Positions 30,215 to 41,394 are shown, counted from the stretch's first letter. The stretch: DNA of 64,000 nucleotides from Paguma larvata (GCA_030068075.1 CM057833.1:45465587-45529586), one strand, 5' to 3'. Notes: generated by a model not told the origin, from the letters alone. Numbers and translations are program-made.

Positions 30215-31127
30215 GGAATGGGTTTATGTGACTGACAGAGGGAAGGATGGAACACAAACGATTGGCAGGGTAAGGCCTGTGTCCCAAGAAAGGAAGGAAT
30301 AAAAAAAGAGAAGAAAAGGACAGGACGTGAAATAAGGAAGTAGTGGTCAGTGGACAGCGTTTAGCTTCTTTACGGCATTTACCCAGGGCCTGTGCTAAGT
30401 CCAGCTGTCACAAACCTACTGTGAATGTGATTCTTTTTAATTAGCAAAATGGCAGGTTCCTTTTGTGAATCCAGTAAGAGAACCAGAGTCCAACAAGACA
30501 GAACAGGGAGGCAGCTGCCCATCGGTAGCTTTGGCTTTAGCTATGCTGGACTGACCAGAGCCAAATAAGGCCCACAGGCCTGAGACAAAGACAAGTGTCT
30601 TGGCCATTCTGGTCCAACACCATTTCTTTGTCTCTGTGGAGCACCTATCTTTCCTATTCAGAGCCCACCTTGCATCACATTTGGCCTCCGGCACTCCTGT
30701 TGCTCACATCCTCCTGAACCTCTCCCTCCACGCCCTTTAGGTCCCTCTTTACCTCTTCATTCTCTTGGCTCATTTCCTATGTCCTATTTCCATTCTGCCC
30801 CCCAGATCTGATACTTAATTCTGTTTCTTGGCTCTGGAGTCTGGCTTTGCTCCTTGGTCATGATTTATACTTCTGATTATGCTGCCTTTGGCCTTAACTG
30901 GAAAATCATCTTGTCTAGTCCAGCTATTGCAAATACCCCTGACAAACATGTCTTGAACAGGGACCCAGCCTCCCTGGCTTCTATTATTTTCTCCATGGAG
31001 ATTGTGTTGGTTGTAATGTTCGTGTTCTCAACATCTATTCTTCCCCAGAAAGATCTATCAAATCAGTGTTTGCTCTGTCCTGGCTGTACCTTTAAAAGCC
31101 AATATCTGGGCCTGCTATAGTCTCTTT
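30215..31127. other. Anonymous sequence, no feature recognised
   Basis: About 900 bp without a clear repeat or exon. The frames here (85 codons at 30437-30694 on the minus strand, 88 codons at 30854-31120 on the plus strand) show no domain. Confidence 0.45.
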
Positions 31128-31145
31128 ATAAAAGTCTCACTGTTC

Positions 31146-31372
31146 TGGGGCACCTGGGTGACTCAGTCAGTTGGGTGTCTAACTTTAGATTTTGGTTCAG
31201 GCCCTGATCTCACAGTCTGTGGGATTGAGCCCCGAGCTGGGCTCCATGCACTGATAGTGTGAAACCATCTGCATGGGATTTTCTCTCTCTCCCTGTCTCT
31301 GCCCCTCCCTCTCCTGCACACATGTGCACGTGCACTCTCTTTCTCAAAATAAATAAATATAAACATAAAATA
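31146..31372 (+). mobile_element. Felid tRNA-Lys SINE
   Basis: Sense SINE: 'ggggcacctgggtgactcag', 'gtgggattgagccccgagct', 'tctctccctgtctctgcccc', tail aaataaataaatataaac. The 18-bp TSD (ataaaagtctcactgttc at 31128-31145; ataaaagtctcagggttc at 31373-31390) has two mismatches. The body is diverged. Confidence 0.93.
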
Positions 31373-31429
31373 ATAAAAGTCTCAGGGTTCATTCTCATGC
31401 ATGGCCAGCATTGAGAATCACTGGTCTAA

Positions 31430-31810
31430 ATCAGTCTGTTAGTCCCATTTTCCTTGCAGGGGAATGAGCCTGAGCCTAAATCCTGCAGCAAGAGACACGG
31501 GGAGATGATGCGGAACTTCTGCAAGAAAGACACAAGATAGAGGTGCCATCCCTCCTCATCATTAGGGCGTGTCATGTCCAGATGTGAAGCAGAAAATTGC
31601 TGCTGCTGCCTGGCTGCAGATAAAGAAGCCTGAGCGAACATCAGCCCACCAAGTATGGAGGGTTAGATGGAGACAGGACAAGCGAATCAAGCGAGGAGTC
31701 AAGTGAGCCAAGTGAGGAGAAAGACCCTGGGTCCCCATCCTTGAGCCAAGGAACCAACCTGACCTCTAGTCTTGTCATTTAATGAGGTATTATATATCTT
31801 CATTGTTTAA
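31430..31810. other. Anonymous sequence, no feature recognised
   Basis: No repeat family or exon recognised between the 31.1 kb SINE and the next DNA-transposon fossil. Confidence 0.4.
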
Positions 31811-31811
31811 G

Positions 31812-32030
31812 TCAGAGATAACAATTTTTTTTTCTGGAAAAATGGTAAATATTTTAGGCTCCGCCTATCCTACCGCCTCTGAAATAGCTATTCTGCCCTC
31901 GTAATGTGAAAGCAGCCATAACAATACATAAATGAATGGGCAAGGCCGTGTTCCAAAAAAACATGGTTTGCAAAAACAGGCAGTGGGCTGGATATGGCCT
32001 GTGGGCCATAGTTTGCGTGCCCATCCCTAT
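31812..32030 (+). repeat. Non-autonomous DNA transposon fossil
   Basis: 'ggtaaatattttaggctccg', 'gtaatgtgaaagcagccata', 'acaatacataaatgaatggg', 'ggctggatatggcctgtggg', 'ccatagtttgcgtgccc' match a common mammalian element whose ends read CAG..TCGGCAAACT / AGTTTGC..CCCTG. It is related in type to 41241-41394. Confidence 0.6.
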
Positions 32031-32109
32031 TTGAAGTCATCCAGAATCAATGTGCTTTGTTATTTACCAGTTCACGGTGATACAAGTACGATTTCCCTAA
32101 GTTAAGGCT

Positions 32110-32390
32110 ACATTACTGACTCCTTCCATCCTGCTGATCCCCATAAACACAACTTCCTGTACCTGTCCTTGATGCCCTGTAGGCACGTCCAATTCAACAT
32201 ATGCAAACTGAACTCATCTTCACTACATCTGTTTTAGGTCTGCTTCTCCACTTCCTTCTTCACTTAGCAATGGAAACCATCACTGTAAGCCACTCTAACT
32301 AAACCCCCCAACTCATCTTTATTGCCTCTGCTATCATTAGTCAACCAGCCACCGTGTCCCATCAATCCCACCTGTAAAATATTTCTTAAT
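32110..32390 (+). repeat. L2 LINE internal fragment
   Basis: 'aggcacgtccaattcaacat', 'atgcaaactgaactcatctt', 'ctgcttctccacttccttct', 'gcaatggaaaccatcactgt' follow sense L2 sequence upstream of its 3' end. Confidence 0.5.
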
Positions 32391-32394
32391 TCTC

Positions 32395-32505
32395 CATTTA
32401 TCCCAAATTATTTACTCTGTGCCAGGCATAAATCAGAAACTAAGAATGTAACAACATACAAAGCAGATGCAATCCCTGACCTCATAGAGCTTAAGAAAAA
32501 ATTCC
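32395..32505 (-). repeat. L2 3'-end fragment
   Basis: 'ttactctgtgccaggcataa', 'gcaatccctgacctcataga', 'gcttaagaaaaa' match the antisense L2 end. Confidence 0.6.
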
Positions 32506-32514
32506 TGATGTACA

Positions 32515-32735
32515 ATAAATAATGGCTGGTACCTGCCATGACTCAGACCTCCTATGTGCCAGGCTCTGCACTAGGCACTTTGCAGCAAGACAGGTGATCC
32601 TCAAGGCACAACTGAGTGTGCATCTTTTTATCTCTTATCCATAGATAATGAAACTAAGAAGGATTGAATCACTTGCCATGGCCATAGTGGCACAGTGATG
32701 GCAGCACCAGAACAGGAAGCCAATCTGTGGCCACA
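32515..32735 (-). repeat. MIR SINE, near full length
   Basis: 'cctcctatgtgccaggctct', 'gcactaggcactttgcagca', 'atagataatgaaactaagaa', 'cactgaatcacttgcc'-like core and 'agtggcacagtgatggcagc' follow reverse MIR. Confidence 0.78.
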
Positions 32736-32739
32736 CCAA

Positions 32740-33148
32740 AACCCAGGCTCCCCTCATTACCCCATCCCCTGCTTGTCCATTCTTGCACCATGGTGGCAGT
32801 CTGAGTCACATTGCCACTTTGGGAATTCTTGAGCAATGAGTACCCAGAATGCCACCTGGATACCACATTGGCAAAGAACCCGTGTTGAACGTCTCATCGG
32901 CACAAGAGCTGTGTAATTAAGCACAGGCTGTTCAAACACCCATGTTGGAAATCAGTCACTCTGTTCTCTGCCAAATAGACTGCCACCTGTGCCCAGGCAG
33001 AACTGTATCTCAGAAAACAGTGAAAACTCAAGTGCTGGAGGGTGGTGGATAGGAGTTCTCAGCAAGAGGCTGTTTCCAAAGTCAGGCTCTGGCTGCCTCA
33101 GCCCTGGCATTTCCCATTCACATGGAGCATTTGCAGGAGGGTGACTGA
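32740..33148. other. Anonymous sequence, no feature recognised
   Basis: The 114-codon minus-strand frame at 32952-33296 crosses this stretch but has no recognisable domain or splice context. Confidence 0.4.
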
Positions 33149-33149
33149 G

Positions 33150-33235
33150 GAACTCAACCCTGCAACTGGGCGGACCTGCATTTAAATCCTGCTGTGGCCT
33201 CAGACGAGTCACCAAATCTCCCCTTGCTTCCATCT
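33150..33235 (+). repeat. MIR SINE fragment
   Basis: 'ctgcatttaaatcctgctgt', 'cagacgagtcaccaaatctc' match sense MIR 5' half. 33240-33495 is GC-richer anonymous sequence with a 111-codon frame that lacks a recognisable domain. Confidence 0.55.
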
Positions 33236-33499
33236 CTACCCCAGCAACAGGAATTTTGCTGCCTGCCAGCCAGGGTGATCTGGGGGTGGAAGGCAATGAG
33301 GTTTGAGAAGAAGATGGAGCATGGCAGATGTGAACCAGAGCTTGGTAGCGGGCAGCTATCTTCCCTGTTGTGGGCGCTCATGGGCCATGGTGGCTCCTCC
33401 TGGTGGGGCTGGCAGAGGAGGGTACAGGAGGAGCTCTTGGTAGCTCACGAGTCTCAGGCCAACACACATGGAGTCCTGGCCTTCCTCTTCTGTTCCAGA

Positions 33500-33685
33500 T
33501 ATTCAGCTAACTGCTTCGTAGGTACATGACATTTAGTTATCATTGCCCTGTGGGGCGAAATTCCCCCGGTAAAGAAACTGGAGTTTCAAGAGGTTAAGAC
33601 CCGAAAGCTAGCAGATTTATAGAGTTAGGACTTAAGTCCTGGTTTTTCTGCTCCAGAGTTAGCACTTATCATGCTGCTGCTCCTG
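33500..33685 (-). repeat. MIR SINE remnant
   Basis: 'gtaaagaaactggagtttca', 'agaggttaagacccgaaagc', 'atagagttaggacttaagtc' match reverse MIR. Confidence 0.6.
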
Positions 33686-33899
33686 CTTACTATCAGATGG
33701 GTCGTAGAGCTCTGATGGCACGCATCCCCCTAACGTGTTTAATTCACCAGGTCCCCCATGTTCGGGGCTGTCTCTCATTCCTGTTAGCTACTCCCCAGCT
33801 CCTCCCCTTCCATCACTCCTCCAGCCAGGTATTGGAGTTAACAGCTAATATCTGCATCCCTACCTGTTCGGCTAAAACTTAAAAGACTCCCGTTTACAA

Positions 33900-34020
33900 G
33901 ACAACTAACTAATAACCAGGCACTTTGCTTGGCACTTTAACTTATTATATTTACTCTCCATAATAATGCATAGGTAGGCCTCATTAAGCCATTTTTCAGA
34001 AGGCTCAGAAAATGACAGCT
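33900..34020 (-). repeat. MIR SINE fragment
   Basis: 'taataaccaggcactttgct', 'tggcactttaacttattata', 'atgcataggtaggcctcatt' match reverse MIR. 33690-33895 is anonymous. Confidence 0.6.
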
Positions 34021-34127
34021 ATTGAGGGTTTAGGTGGAATTCACACATAAAACTCAGTTCACAGGGCCTGTGATTTTTCCTCCATTCCGAGTGCTTTTAT
34101 TACCCAACTCAGCACTCAATTCCCTCC

Positions 34128-34206
34128 CTCTCTTTTCTCTCTCTCTCTCTCTCTCCTTTCTTTCCTGCCTCTGCTTCTCCTATTTGCCCCCCCCCCCTCT
34201 CTCTTT
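34128..34206. repeat. (CT)n and C-run low-complexity tract
   Basis: A CT dinucleotide run at 34136-34155, mixed pyrimidines, an 11-base C run at 34187-34197, then more CT. 34210-34900 is anonymous except for a possible short L2-like motif near 34570. Confidence 0.85.
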
Positions 34207-34907
34207 CTTGCTTCCCTTTGGTAGCTGGGGGTACTCATCAGCTGCCAACATCCCTGGATCTAGCCTGTCCTAATGACCACAGATCTTAGAGCTCTGAATT
34301 TTCAAGTCCTGGTTGCCTAGTAACAAGCCCAACCTCCCTTGCCCCTCCCACAACCTCTAGCTCCATCCCCAGCCTGAAGTAATAGACTTCCAGTATCTTC
34401 TCTTACCCTTCAAAAATGTCCATTTGACCAATATTTTTAGTATATAAAAAAATTGTCCACTAGAGCCAGGAACTCAGAATAGGCATTTTACCAGCAGCCA
34501 GGACCTTAGACTACAGCAGACAAGTAAAAGCCTGGGGAACAGCTGGCCTGGACTTTTTAGGACCAGGGATTTATTTAACAAATGTTCAGTGAGTGTTCAG
34601 ACTCCAGCCATAACACATTTTACTAGCTCCCTGCAAGGAACTCTCCTCTATGGGTTTTGCTGGTACTGCCCTCTGCCCAGGCCCATCTCTCACCACATCC
34701 TAACTATTTTTGTCTGGCCACTCACCGTTGGCCCCTTATCCTATGAAAACTTTGCTGCACACCTCTCACAGGTATGAGTCTGTTTTTGTGCTCTTATACC
34801 AAGTGTTCACATCTATTGACTACTTATGAGAGTAATATAATAAGGGCAAGTAATGTGGATTCTGCAAATCCTAATACAATGCCTGGGGCTCACTGAGTGT
34901 TTTTAGG

Positions 34908-35065
34908 GTATGAAGACAAGAGAGGAAAAGAAGCAAGAAAGAGAAGGAATAGAAAAAGGGAAAAGAGAAGAAGAGAAGGCAGGGAGGAAAAAACAGCAAG
35001 AGGAGAGTTATAGAAGAAGTGAAAGAATGAGGAAAGGTAAGAAGGTAATAAAAATAGAGCAGAGG
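34908..35065 (+). repeat. Purine-rich low-complexity tract
   Basis: About 150 bp of mostly A and G without a fixed unit. The Lys/Glu-rich 63-codon frame and its pyrimidine-strand shadows are composition artefacts. Confidence 0.8.
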
Positions 35066-35084
35066 GAAGAATTTCATGCAATCT

Positions 35085-35230
35085 ACTGTTCCAGGTCTTA
35101 GGAGGGGTCACAGAGATGAGTAAGATCAGGTCCTTACCCTGAGAGAGTTCACAGTCTACTCATGGAGATAGTCGGGGAAAGACGAAGACAGTCTGGAGAC
35201 CAGGCAGGGAAGTCCTGTGAACTAGAGTAA
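35085..35230 (-). repeat. L2 3'-end fragment
   Basis: 'ttccaggtcttaggaggggt', 'cacagagatgagtaagatca', 'gtccttaccctgagagagtt', 'cacagtctactcatggagat' closely follow the antisense L2 end. Confidence 0.75.
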
Positions 35231-35384
35231 ATCTGTCACAAATTCTAATTCGGGATGCTATGCTTATCTAGTTGTTGGATTTCAGACCAGCAGCACCTTC
35301 TTCTGAATTTGATGACAGTGATGAAGTTACAGCCAGATTAAACATGGGTTTAGTAAATAGATTCTTCTTTCCTATAGTCCTATC

Positions 35385-35625
35385 CAGAAAGCCTGAAATA
35401 CCTGATGAGCACTGCCCAGTACATGCCTTATACACAGTGGATGCTGCAATATTTATGGAATAAATAGTGAACAAACTTACTCAGAAGTACAGGATCTTAT
35501 TTCAAGCATATCATGGGCACACAACTTGACTTGTTGAGTAGTTAGATGAATGAGTACAGTATGATTCCTGATGCCTTCCCCAATGCCTGACACATAGGAG
35601 GTAAATATGTGTTGAATAAACACAT
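35385..35625 (+). repeat. Two L2 3'-end fragments
   Basis: 'catgccttatacacagtgga' with 'tgctgcaatatttatggaat' (to 35465), and 'cttccccaatgcctgacaca' with 'taggaggtaaatatgtgttg' (35568-35620), are both sense L2 ends. Confidence 0.55.
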
Positions 35626-35815
35626 TTCATCAGCATCTGAAATTGCCATCTCAACCCCCAACCCCCTACCTGGATTGGAAAGCAAAGGGAGGCACCTTTT
35701 AAATGTTCCTCAGCAAGTCCATTTTTATTATACTGTATATGTAACTAGCAAGTTCTCCGGTTGTCTTGTTTAAATGACACTGAGTTTGAAGCTTCACTTT
35801 ATAATTTGTTTCTTT

Positions 35816-36054
35816 TTCTTTTTTTTAAATTTTTTTTAAACTTTTTTTTTTAACGTTTATTTATTATTGAGAGACAGAGACACAGAGCATGAGCATGGGA
35901 GGGGCAGATAGAGGGGGAGACACAGAATCTGAAGGAGGCTCCAGGCTCTGAGCTGTCAGCACAGAGCCCAACGCGGGGCTCAAACTCACGAACTGTGAGA
36001 TCATGACCTGAGCCAAAGTCGGACGCTTAACCGACTGAGCCACCCAGGCGCCCC
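35816..36054 (-). mobile_element. Felid tRNA-Lys SINE
   Basis: Reverse SINE with a long T-rich tail complement, 'ggctccaggctctgagctgt', 'cccaacgcggggctcaaact', 'taaccgactgagccacccag'. The TSD is 16 bp with two mismatches: tataatttgtttcttt at 35800-35815, tatagtttgtgtcttt at 36055-36070. The head CpGs are partly kept. Confidence 0.95.
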
Positions 36055-36429
36055 TATAGTTTGTGTCTTTAAGAGATGGAAACATGTTCAAAAATATCTG
36101 AGTCAGTGTATCTTTGCAAACCTGTTAGTACTCATTTTCCTTGACCTTCAATCCCTTTTTAAATCCTTATTAAACGCTTTTGTAGAATCAAAGGTGTTCA
36201 TTGTTTTCATAATCATTTCTACTTTCCAAACCAATATTGACATTTTCCCCTCCTCCAGACCTTTTCCAGCACAGGGAAAAACTAAAATCAGTAGTGAATT
36301 GTCAAATTTCTATGGGCAAGTTTCAGGGTTAGGGATGATACCTAAAGAAGAAGAAAAATTCCAGTTGTGCAATTACTGCTTTGGATATTGGTAGGGGAGA
36401 TGAAGGTGTCACTTGGAAACATTCTCATT

Positions 36430-36640
36430 CTTGAGAGAAGCAATGTGATACAATGAAAAGGCTGTAAGATTTGGAGTTAGAAGACCCATATTTAAATCTC
36501 AGCTTTACCACGAGCTGCTTGTACGACCTTGAACTAGTTACAATCTACCTGGGCCTCAGTTTCTTCATCTCTAAAATGAATGGCCCAGATATAATAAGCT
36601 CTAAGATGCCTTCTAGCTGTAACATTCAGAGATATTAAAA
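36430..36640 (+). repeat. MIR-like SINE
   Basis: 'gaagcaatgtgatacaatga', 'atatttaaatctcagcttta', 'cttgtacgaccttgaactag', 'gggcctcagtttcttcatct', then 'ctaagatgccttctagctgt'. MIR-type head and core with a different 3' end. 36071-36429 is anonymous, and 36641-36954 likewise. Confidence 0.7.
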
Positions 36641-36954
36641 AGGTTCAGGACATTCTGATGGTCAAAAAGTGAAGGGTGATTCAGACTACTAGGGCAATTC
36701 ATATTTTATTTATTTTTAAATTATGAGAACGTTCTTTGGCCAGCTACAGAGGTCCCATCCACTGCTGGAAACAAATGTCCAGGACTTGCAAGCTGTAACA
36801 TTAGGTATTACATTTACAAAATAGAAAATGAATAAAATTTGCTTTCCTGCTTATAGCCTTGTTAACAACTTTTATACCATCAGTAATGTGGTTGAGTTTT
36901 TAACCACAGAAGTCAAGACAATATTTAGCTTTGGGAGAGGGGAATAAATTGACA

Positions 36955-37215
36955 TTTATGACCTATATATTATTAATTACTTTGTATGCAGTACCTACTA
37001 TATATTAGAAACCAGCTCAGAGATATTCCTAGTGTTACCCAATTTCACATCTATACCTGCACCAGGAGGTCAGCATTTCCCCCCCATTTTGCAGATGAGA
37101 CAGCTGAGACCCAGTAGGAGGTGGCTTGTCCAGCGTAATATAACTAGTAAGGTAAATTTGAACCCAGGTCTATCCGATACTTAGACCAATACTTTTTCTA
37201 TTGTGTCACTTATGA
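36955..37215 (-). repeat. MIR SINE, near full length
   Basis: 'gcagtacctactatatatta', 'cccccattttgcagatgaga', 'cagctgagacccagtaggag', 'taactagtaaggtaaatttg', 'aacccaggtctatccgatac' match reverse MIR. Confidence 0.85.
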
Positions 37216-37269
37216 AATATTCCAATTAAGGAAAGGGTTCCCCTTCGGTGGGAATAATCAAGCACGAAT

Positions 37270-37380
37270 TAGGGATGCTGTACAAGGGATCCCTGTACCG
37301 GAGGGGATCCTGAGTGGTTGGACCGGATGACCTTGTAAGTCCCTGCCAATCTGAGACTCGATGATTCTATGACTTTAAGT
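37270..37380 (+). repeat. Unclassified old repeat end
   Basis: 'gtggttggaccggatgacct', 'tgtaagtccctgccaatctg', 'agactcgatgattctatgac' match a recurring mammalian repeat terminus ('ggactagatgacctctaagg...'). A similar end is seen at 39640-39680. I cannot name the family. Confidence 0.4.
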
Positions 37381-37384
37381 TATT

Positions 37385-38435
37385 GCAAGTAGAGTAATGA
37401 GAAGCAAATATCCCTAAGCAACCCCCAACTGCAGAGGACTTGCAACGTGTGACCTCTTTTTCTTTTAATGTTTCCTGTGACTATCTTTCTTCCAGGAAGA
37501 ACACTATCTGTTTCAAATTCAGAAAAATCCATATCCTGACCCCTCCCAACTACTATCATTGTTCCATTCTCCTAATGACCCACCATAACCACAGAATTAT
37601 TATTCTGCATTAAGGCCTGTCTGTATTATCCCAGGAGGTAGAATGAGGAATGTGAAATTTAATTCACTAGCATAGGAAATATCCACCTGTAATCCCAGGC
37701 AACATTAAGCTGGTCTACTCTGCTTGATAATGAGCCCCTCCTTTTTACTGGATGTGTTCAAGAAAGTGCTTAAATACCACTTCGACATGAAGCCATGACC
37801 ACTAATCACCTAAAATAACTCTTTCTTCTGCTTTTTTACAGCCATTATCTGTAAAATTCTTGTAAGGAGCTTTGAATATATTTGAGCTTCCTAGCTAGAC
37901 AATAAACTGAAGACAGAGACTATAATTCCGTGTAAGGAACTCGGTGCAGCAGAATGCTCCATAGGAAGAACCCATCATCATCATCAGCTTCATCATTGTT
38001 AGTATTTAATCAAGGGAAATGCCAGCTATTTCTCCAATAAATGGATACTTTCAACTTAGATTGGGTCTTCTGTGAACAGATCCCCCCAGGGAAAGAGTAG
38101 ACAAGGCCCTGTAGACAAAACCTTCCCCTCCCAAGGTGGCTGCATAGCACAGCTGACCCCATTGAGAAAATGGGTAAAACTGCTATGACCAAGGGGTCTC
38201 CTGAGAAGACAAAGACCAGGACTCTGCTAGTTTCCCAAATGATGTCAACTAACAAAGCAAGTGTTACAGAAGTAAAGCTGCCATAAGAAGAATATCACCT
38301 GAACATGTGACCCAAGTGCAAATCCATGGCACAGAGGCCGATGGGAAAGACTGGTTTGAATGCAGCATGTGGTAGAAACTGGAAGTCTCTCAAGGCCTAA
38401 TTTTCCTAGTGTGGTTGTCATGCATTGGGCACAGA
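37385..38435. other. Anonymous sequence, no feature recognised
   Basis: About 1 kb with no clear repeat, CpG cluster or exon. The 81-codon minus-strand frame (38010-38255) has no recognisable domain. Confidence 0.45.
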
Positions 38436-38439
38436 CACT

Positions 38440-38640
38440 GAGCCTGTGTTTTTTCCTATGTGCCAGTCTCTATTCTAAATGTTTTTCACAGATAGACCCT
38501 TTACTCTATGAGGTAGTTAAGTGATATTGCTACTTTACAGATGAGCAAAGTGAAGCTCAGAGAGTGGTAGTCTGCCCAAGCTCACATGATTAGCAAGCAG
38601 GAGAGTCAGGATAGAGCCCCAGCTATTCCAGATAAAACCA
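38440..38640 (-). repeat. MIR SINE
   Basis: 'tttcctatgtgccagtctct', 'attctaaatgtttttcacag', 'tactttacagatgagcaaag', 'tgaagctcagagagtggtag', 'attagcaagcaggagagtca' match reverse MIR. Confidence 0.85.
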
Positions 38641-38644
38641 CTGG

Positions 38645-39925
38645 GAGAGAGACTTCTAAAAGTGAATAAGGAAATTAATATCAATGAGAGTAATGGGGCT
38701 TTAAAGGATTAAGTGGAAAACAATGATATTCATTATTTTAAGCATAAGCATATGATACCCAAAGCTGGAAAAACAGGGAAATATGGAATGTGGCCAAAGG
38801 ACCAAAATAAGATTGTGACAAGAGGGCAGCTCGTACTGTCAGAGCAGAACTGGACCAAGAGAAAGGAAGTCTGGAGGCAAATGTAGGAGTGGGTGCAGTG
38901 GAAAGATCAGAAAATCAGGTAAAATGAAAGCAGGAAGTAGTGGACCTGAATGGGCAACAATTCTAAGCAATATGAAGCATCCAATTAAATTGAGGTGATG
39001 TTATCTTAGGAGCTGAGCCTGCCATTATGCTTAAAAGAAGCTAAGGGGCTGGAGACCAGAGGTATAAAGCAGTTGGTCTATATAGGCTTCTTTCTCCTCT
39101 TATAAAGCAATGCTATTCCCAATAATCTAAGAAAGGTGGCTTCCAAAAGATTGGCAGGAGGGTTCATCTTGCTAGAGAACTCAGGCTATTAGTTGCCCTG
39201 AGGAGCCTAGAGAGAGAGCCCATGGGGAAAGCCCTTAATAAAACTCTTCCTTAGAAGTCAAGCCTCTAACCTCAAAGCAACCTGGATGACTTCAGGATTT
39301 GCTGGCTCTTGACTTTTTCCTACAATATCATATAAGGTCTCTGCAAGACATTAAGTGTCAAATAATTGTCCATTGCAGACTTCCAACTTAACCTGCTGGT
39401 AAATGACAACTGATTTTCAAGAAGCTCCTCTTTGATTCTTAGCTGGCGGGACAGAAATGCCAAAGAGATGGCTGGGAGGTGCTGGGGAGACCCAGTTAAG
39501 GCCCTCAGGAAACCAAGTTTAAGTCTCTCCAAGTGAGATTCAAACGAGAAAGCAGGCTTGTGTCCTGAGAGGTTGGGCCGATATTTCAGCCCCAGATCTG
39601 CCTCCAGGGATTTCATTCAAGTCCCTTTCCCTCTGAGCTTCAATAAGAGGACAGGACTAAATGACCTCTAAGGTCACTAAAGTTTGCCTGTTATTGTCAT
39701 TACTATTGATATCCATGTGCAAACCAGCAAGACTCTTGATATATTTGAAATGTGCTTACTTTTACATTTCTTGCTGTCCCTTCAAAATAAAAGGAGTTAT
39801 GTTAAAAGCAAAATCCTTATCCTTCATACAGTGAAGTATTTTTTACTATAATAATAGTATACTAATGTCTGATACTCGCTTGAAAATACTTGAGCTCTCC
39901 CCCAATCCCCATACAAGAATATTTG
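38645..39925. other. Anonymous sequence, no feature recognised
   Basis: Old unique-looking DNA. The only hint is a short repeat end at 39640-39680 ('gaggacaggactaaatgacc'). The 98-codon frame at 39320-39616 (minus) has no recognisable domain. Confidence 0.4.
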
Positions 39926-39929
39926 ATAA

Positions 39930-40062
39930 AATAAAATTGGCAAAATATTGAGATTGTCGAAACTGCATAAGGGGTAAATGGGAGTTTTATAGAAGTCTCT
40001 CCACCTTCATGCATGCTCTCTTTAAATTTTTCACAGTAAAAAATTAAAAAATAAATAATAGA
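39930..40062 (+). repeat. Possible ancient L1 3' end
   Basis: 'ttggcaaaatattgagattg', 'ataaggggtaaatgggagtt', 'aaatttttcacagtaaaaaa' resemble old L1 3' termini that end in '...ttccataataaaaag'. 40070-40525 following it is anonymous. Confidence 0.4.
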
Positions 40063-40527
40063 ATAGAATATAAATATATTCAGTAGAATAGGCTCTCCCT
40101 ACCTTTAGATTAAAACTCCATGACTTTCCACCTTACTCCTGAGTAACAGATCCTTCTAGCAGATCTTTAAGCCGCAAATGCAGTTTCAGCTCAGAAATGA
40201 GAATGTCCAGTCCAAGGTATAAATCAAGCCTTGACCAAGATTTAGGGCTGATCTGACACCTCTCAGTTCTGGCCATTTTAGGATGGAGACTCACCGGAGA
40301 AAATGGGGGAGGGTATGGCTGGACAAGCTACATATGGTTTCTAGCCACCACCACCCCCTTTCCAATACTCCTGCCTCAACCAGGGGTGGCAGGTAAGAGA
40401 GAGGAGGGAGAAGAGACAGGGCAGGTCTTACTTGTACTTGCATAATAAGCAAACTAGCTTTAGGAGCTCTGGGTCTCACAGATTTTCAAGGCTGTCTCTT
40501 TCTCTAGTGAGCAATTCTGAGAGCTGT

Positions 40528-40968
40528 AGAGCAGTGCTGTCCGATAGAAATACAATGCAGGCTCCACATGCAAGCCAAATTTGTAACACTCAATGTTACA
40601 CTTTCTAGTAGCCACATGTAAAAATTAAAAAGACACAAGTGAAGGGCACCTGGGTGGCTCATTAGGTTAAGTGGCCGACTTCAGCTCAGGTCATGATCTC
40701 ACGGTCTGTGAGTTCGAGCCCCGTGTCGGGCTCTGTGCTGATGGCTCAGAGCCTGGAGCCTGCTTCGGATTCTGTATCCCCCTCTCTCTCTGCCCTTCCC
40801 TTGCTCACTCTCTGTCTCTACGTCTCTCAAAAATAAAATAAAAATGCTAAAAAAAATTAAAAAGACACAAGTGAAACTAATCTACACAATATATTTTATT
40901 TTACCTATCTAGTATTTAAACATATGGCTAGTGGCTTCCACATTGGACAGCATAGTTGAGAGACCTCC
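40528..40968. repeat. Non-autonomous DNA transposon fossil, split by a SINE
   Basis: The outer ends are inverted repeats: 'cagtgctgtccgatag' near 40533-40548 and 'attggacagcatag' near 40943-40956. The internal text ('ctagtagccacatgtaaaaa', 'ggctagtggcttccacattg') matches a common mammalian element of this kind. The felid SINE at 40644-40852 interrupts it. Confidence 0.6.
40644..40852 (+). mobile_element. Felid tRNA-Lys SINE with unusually long perfect TSD
   Basis: Sense SINE: 'gggcacctgggtggctcatt', 'ggtctgtgagttcgagcccc', 'gtgtcgggctctgtgctgat', 'ggctcagagcctggagcctg', AAAATAAAATAAAAATGC tail. The TSD is 23 bp and perfect (40621-40643 and 40853-40875), beginning aaaattaaaaagacacaagt. The A-rich 5' side fits L1-endonuclease target choice. 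Confidence 0.96.
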
Positions 40969-41240
40969 ATTCCTGGAGACCACTTGCTAAGTGACCTGAT
41001 CATACATCCCATCTTGCCTGGAGAGTCCTGCTTTAGTCCTATTGTCCAGGCTTTATTCTCATTGAATCACTTGGTTATTAATGTCCCTGTTCACTTTCCC
41101 AAGTGTCCCTGTTTGGATAATAAATCACATCATATCATCATCCTGCCTAAACCTCCCAATCCTTAAGGAGCTGGTAGCTCCTTCTTCATCCTCATTTCCA
41201 GGTGCTCTACCTGAAGGGTCAGGCCTTTTTCCGCCTAGAT

Positions 41241-41394
41241 CAAGGATCACCAAACTACAGCCCATAGAGCTGAGAATGAGTTTTACATTTCTAAAAAGAT
41301 GTAAAAAATAAAGGTTATGTGACATAGATAATATGCCTCCGGCAAAGCCTAACTTACTACCTCATGTTTTAAAAAGCAAGTTTGCTGACCCTTG
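41241..41394. repeat. DNA transposon fossil with terminal inverted repeats
   Basis: 5' end caaggatcaccaaact (41241-41256) and 3' end aagtttgctgacccttg (41378-41394) are inverted copies with two mismatches over the first 16 bp. 'acagcccatagagctgagaa' inside matches the 'ctatggcccatgggcc' type of element. About 154 bp, no transposase. Confidence 0.7.

Noticed and set aside
32952..33529. Possible exon in overlapping 111- and 114-codon frames
   Set aside because: Neither frame has a known domain, a bounded exon shape or repeat-free flanks. Both overlap on opposite strands in mildly GC-rich sequence that includes a MIR fragment.
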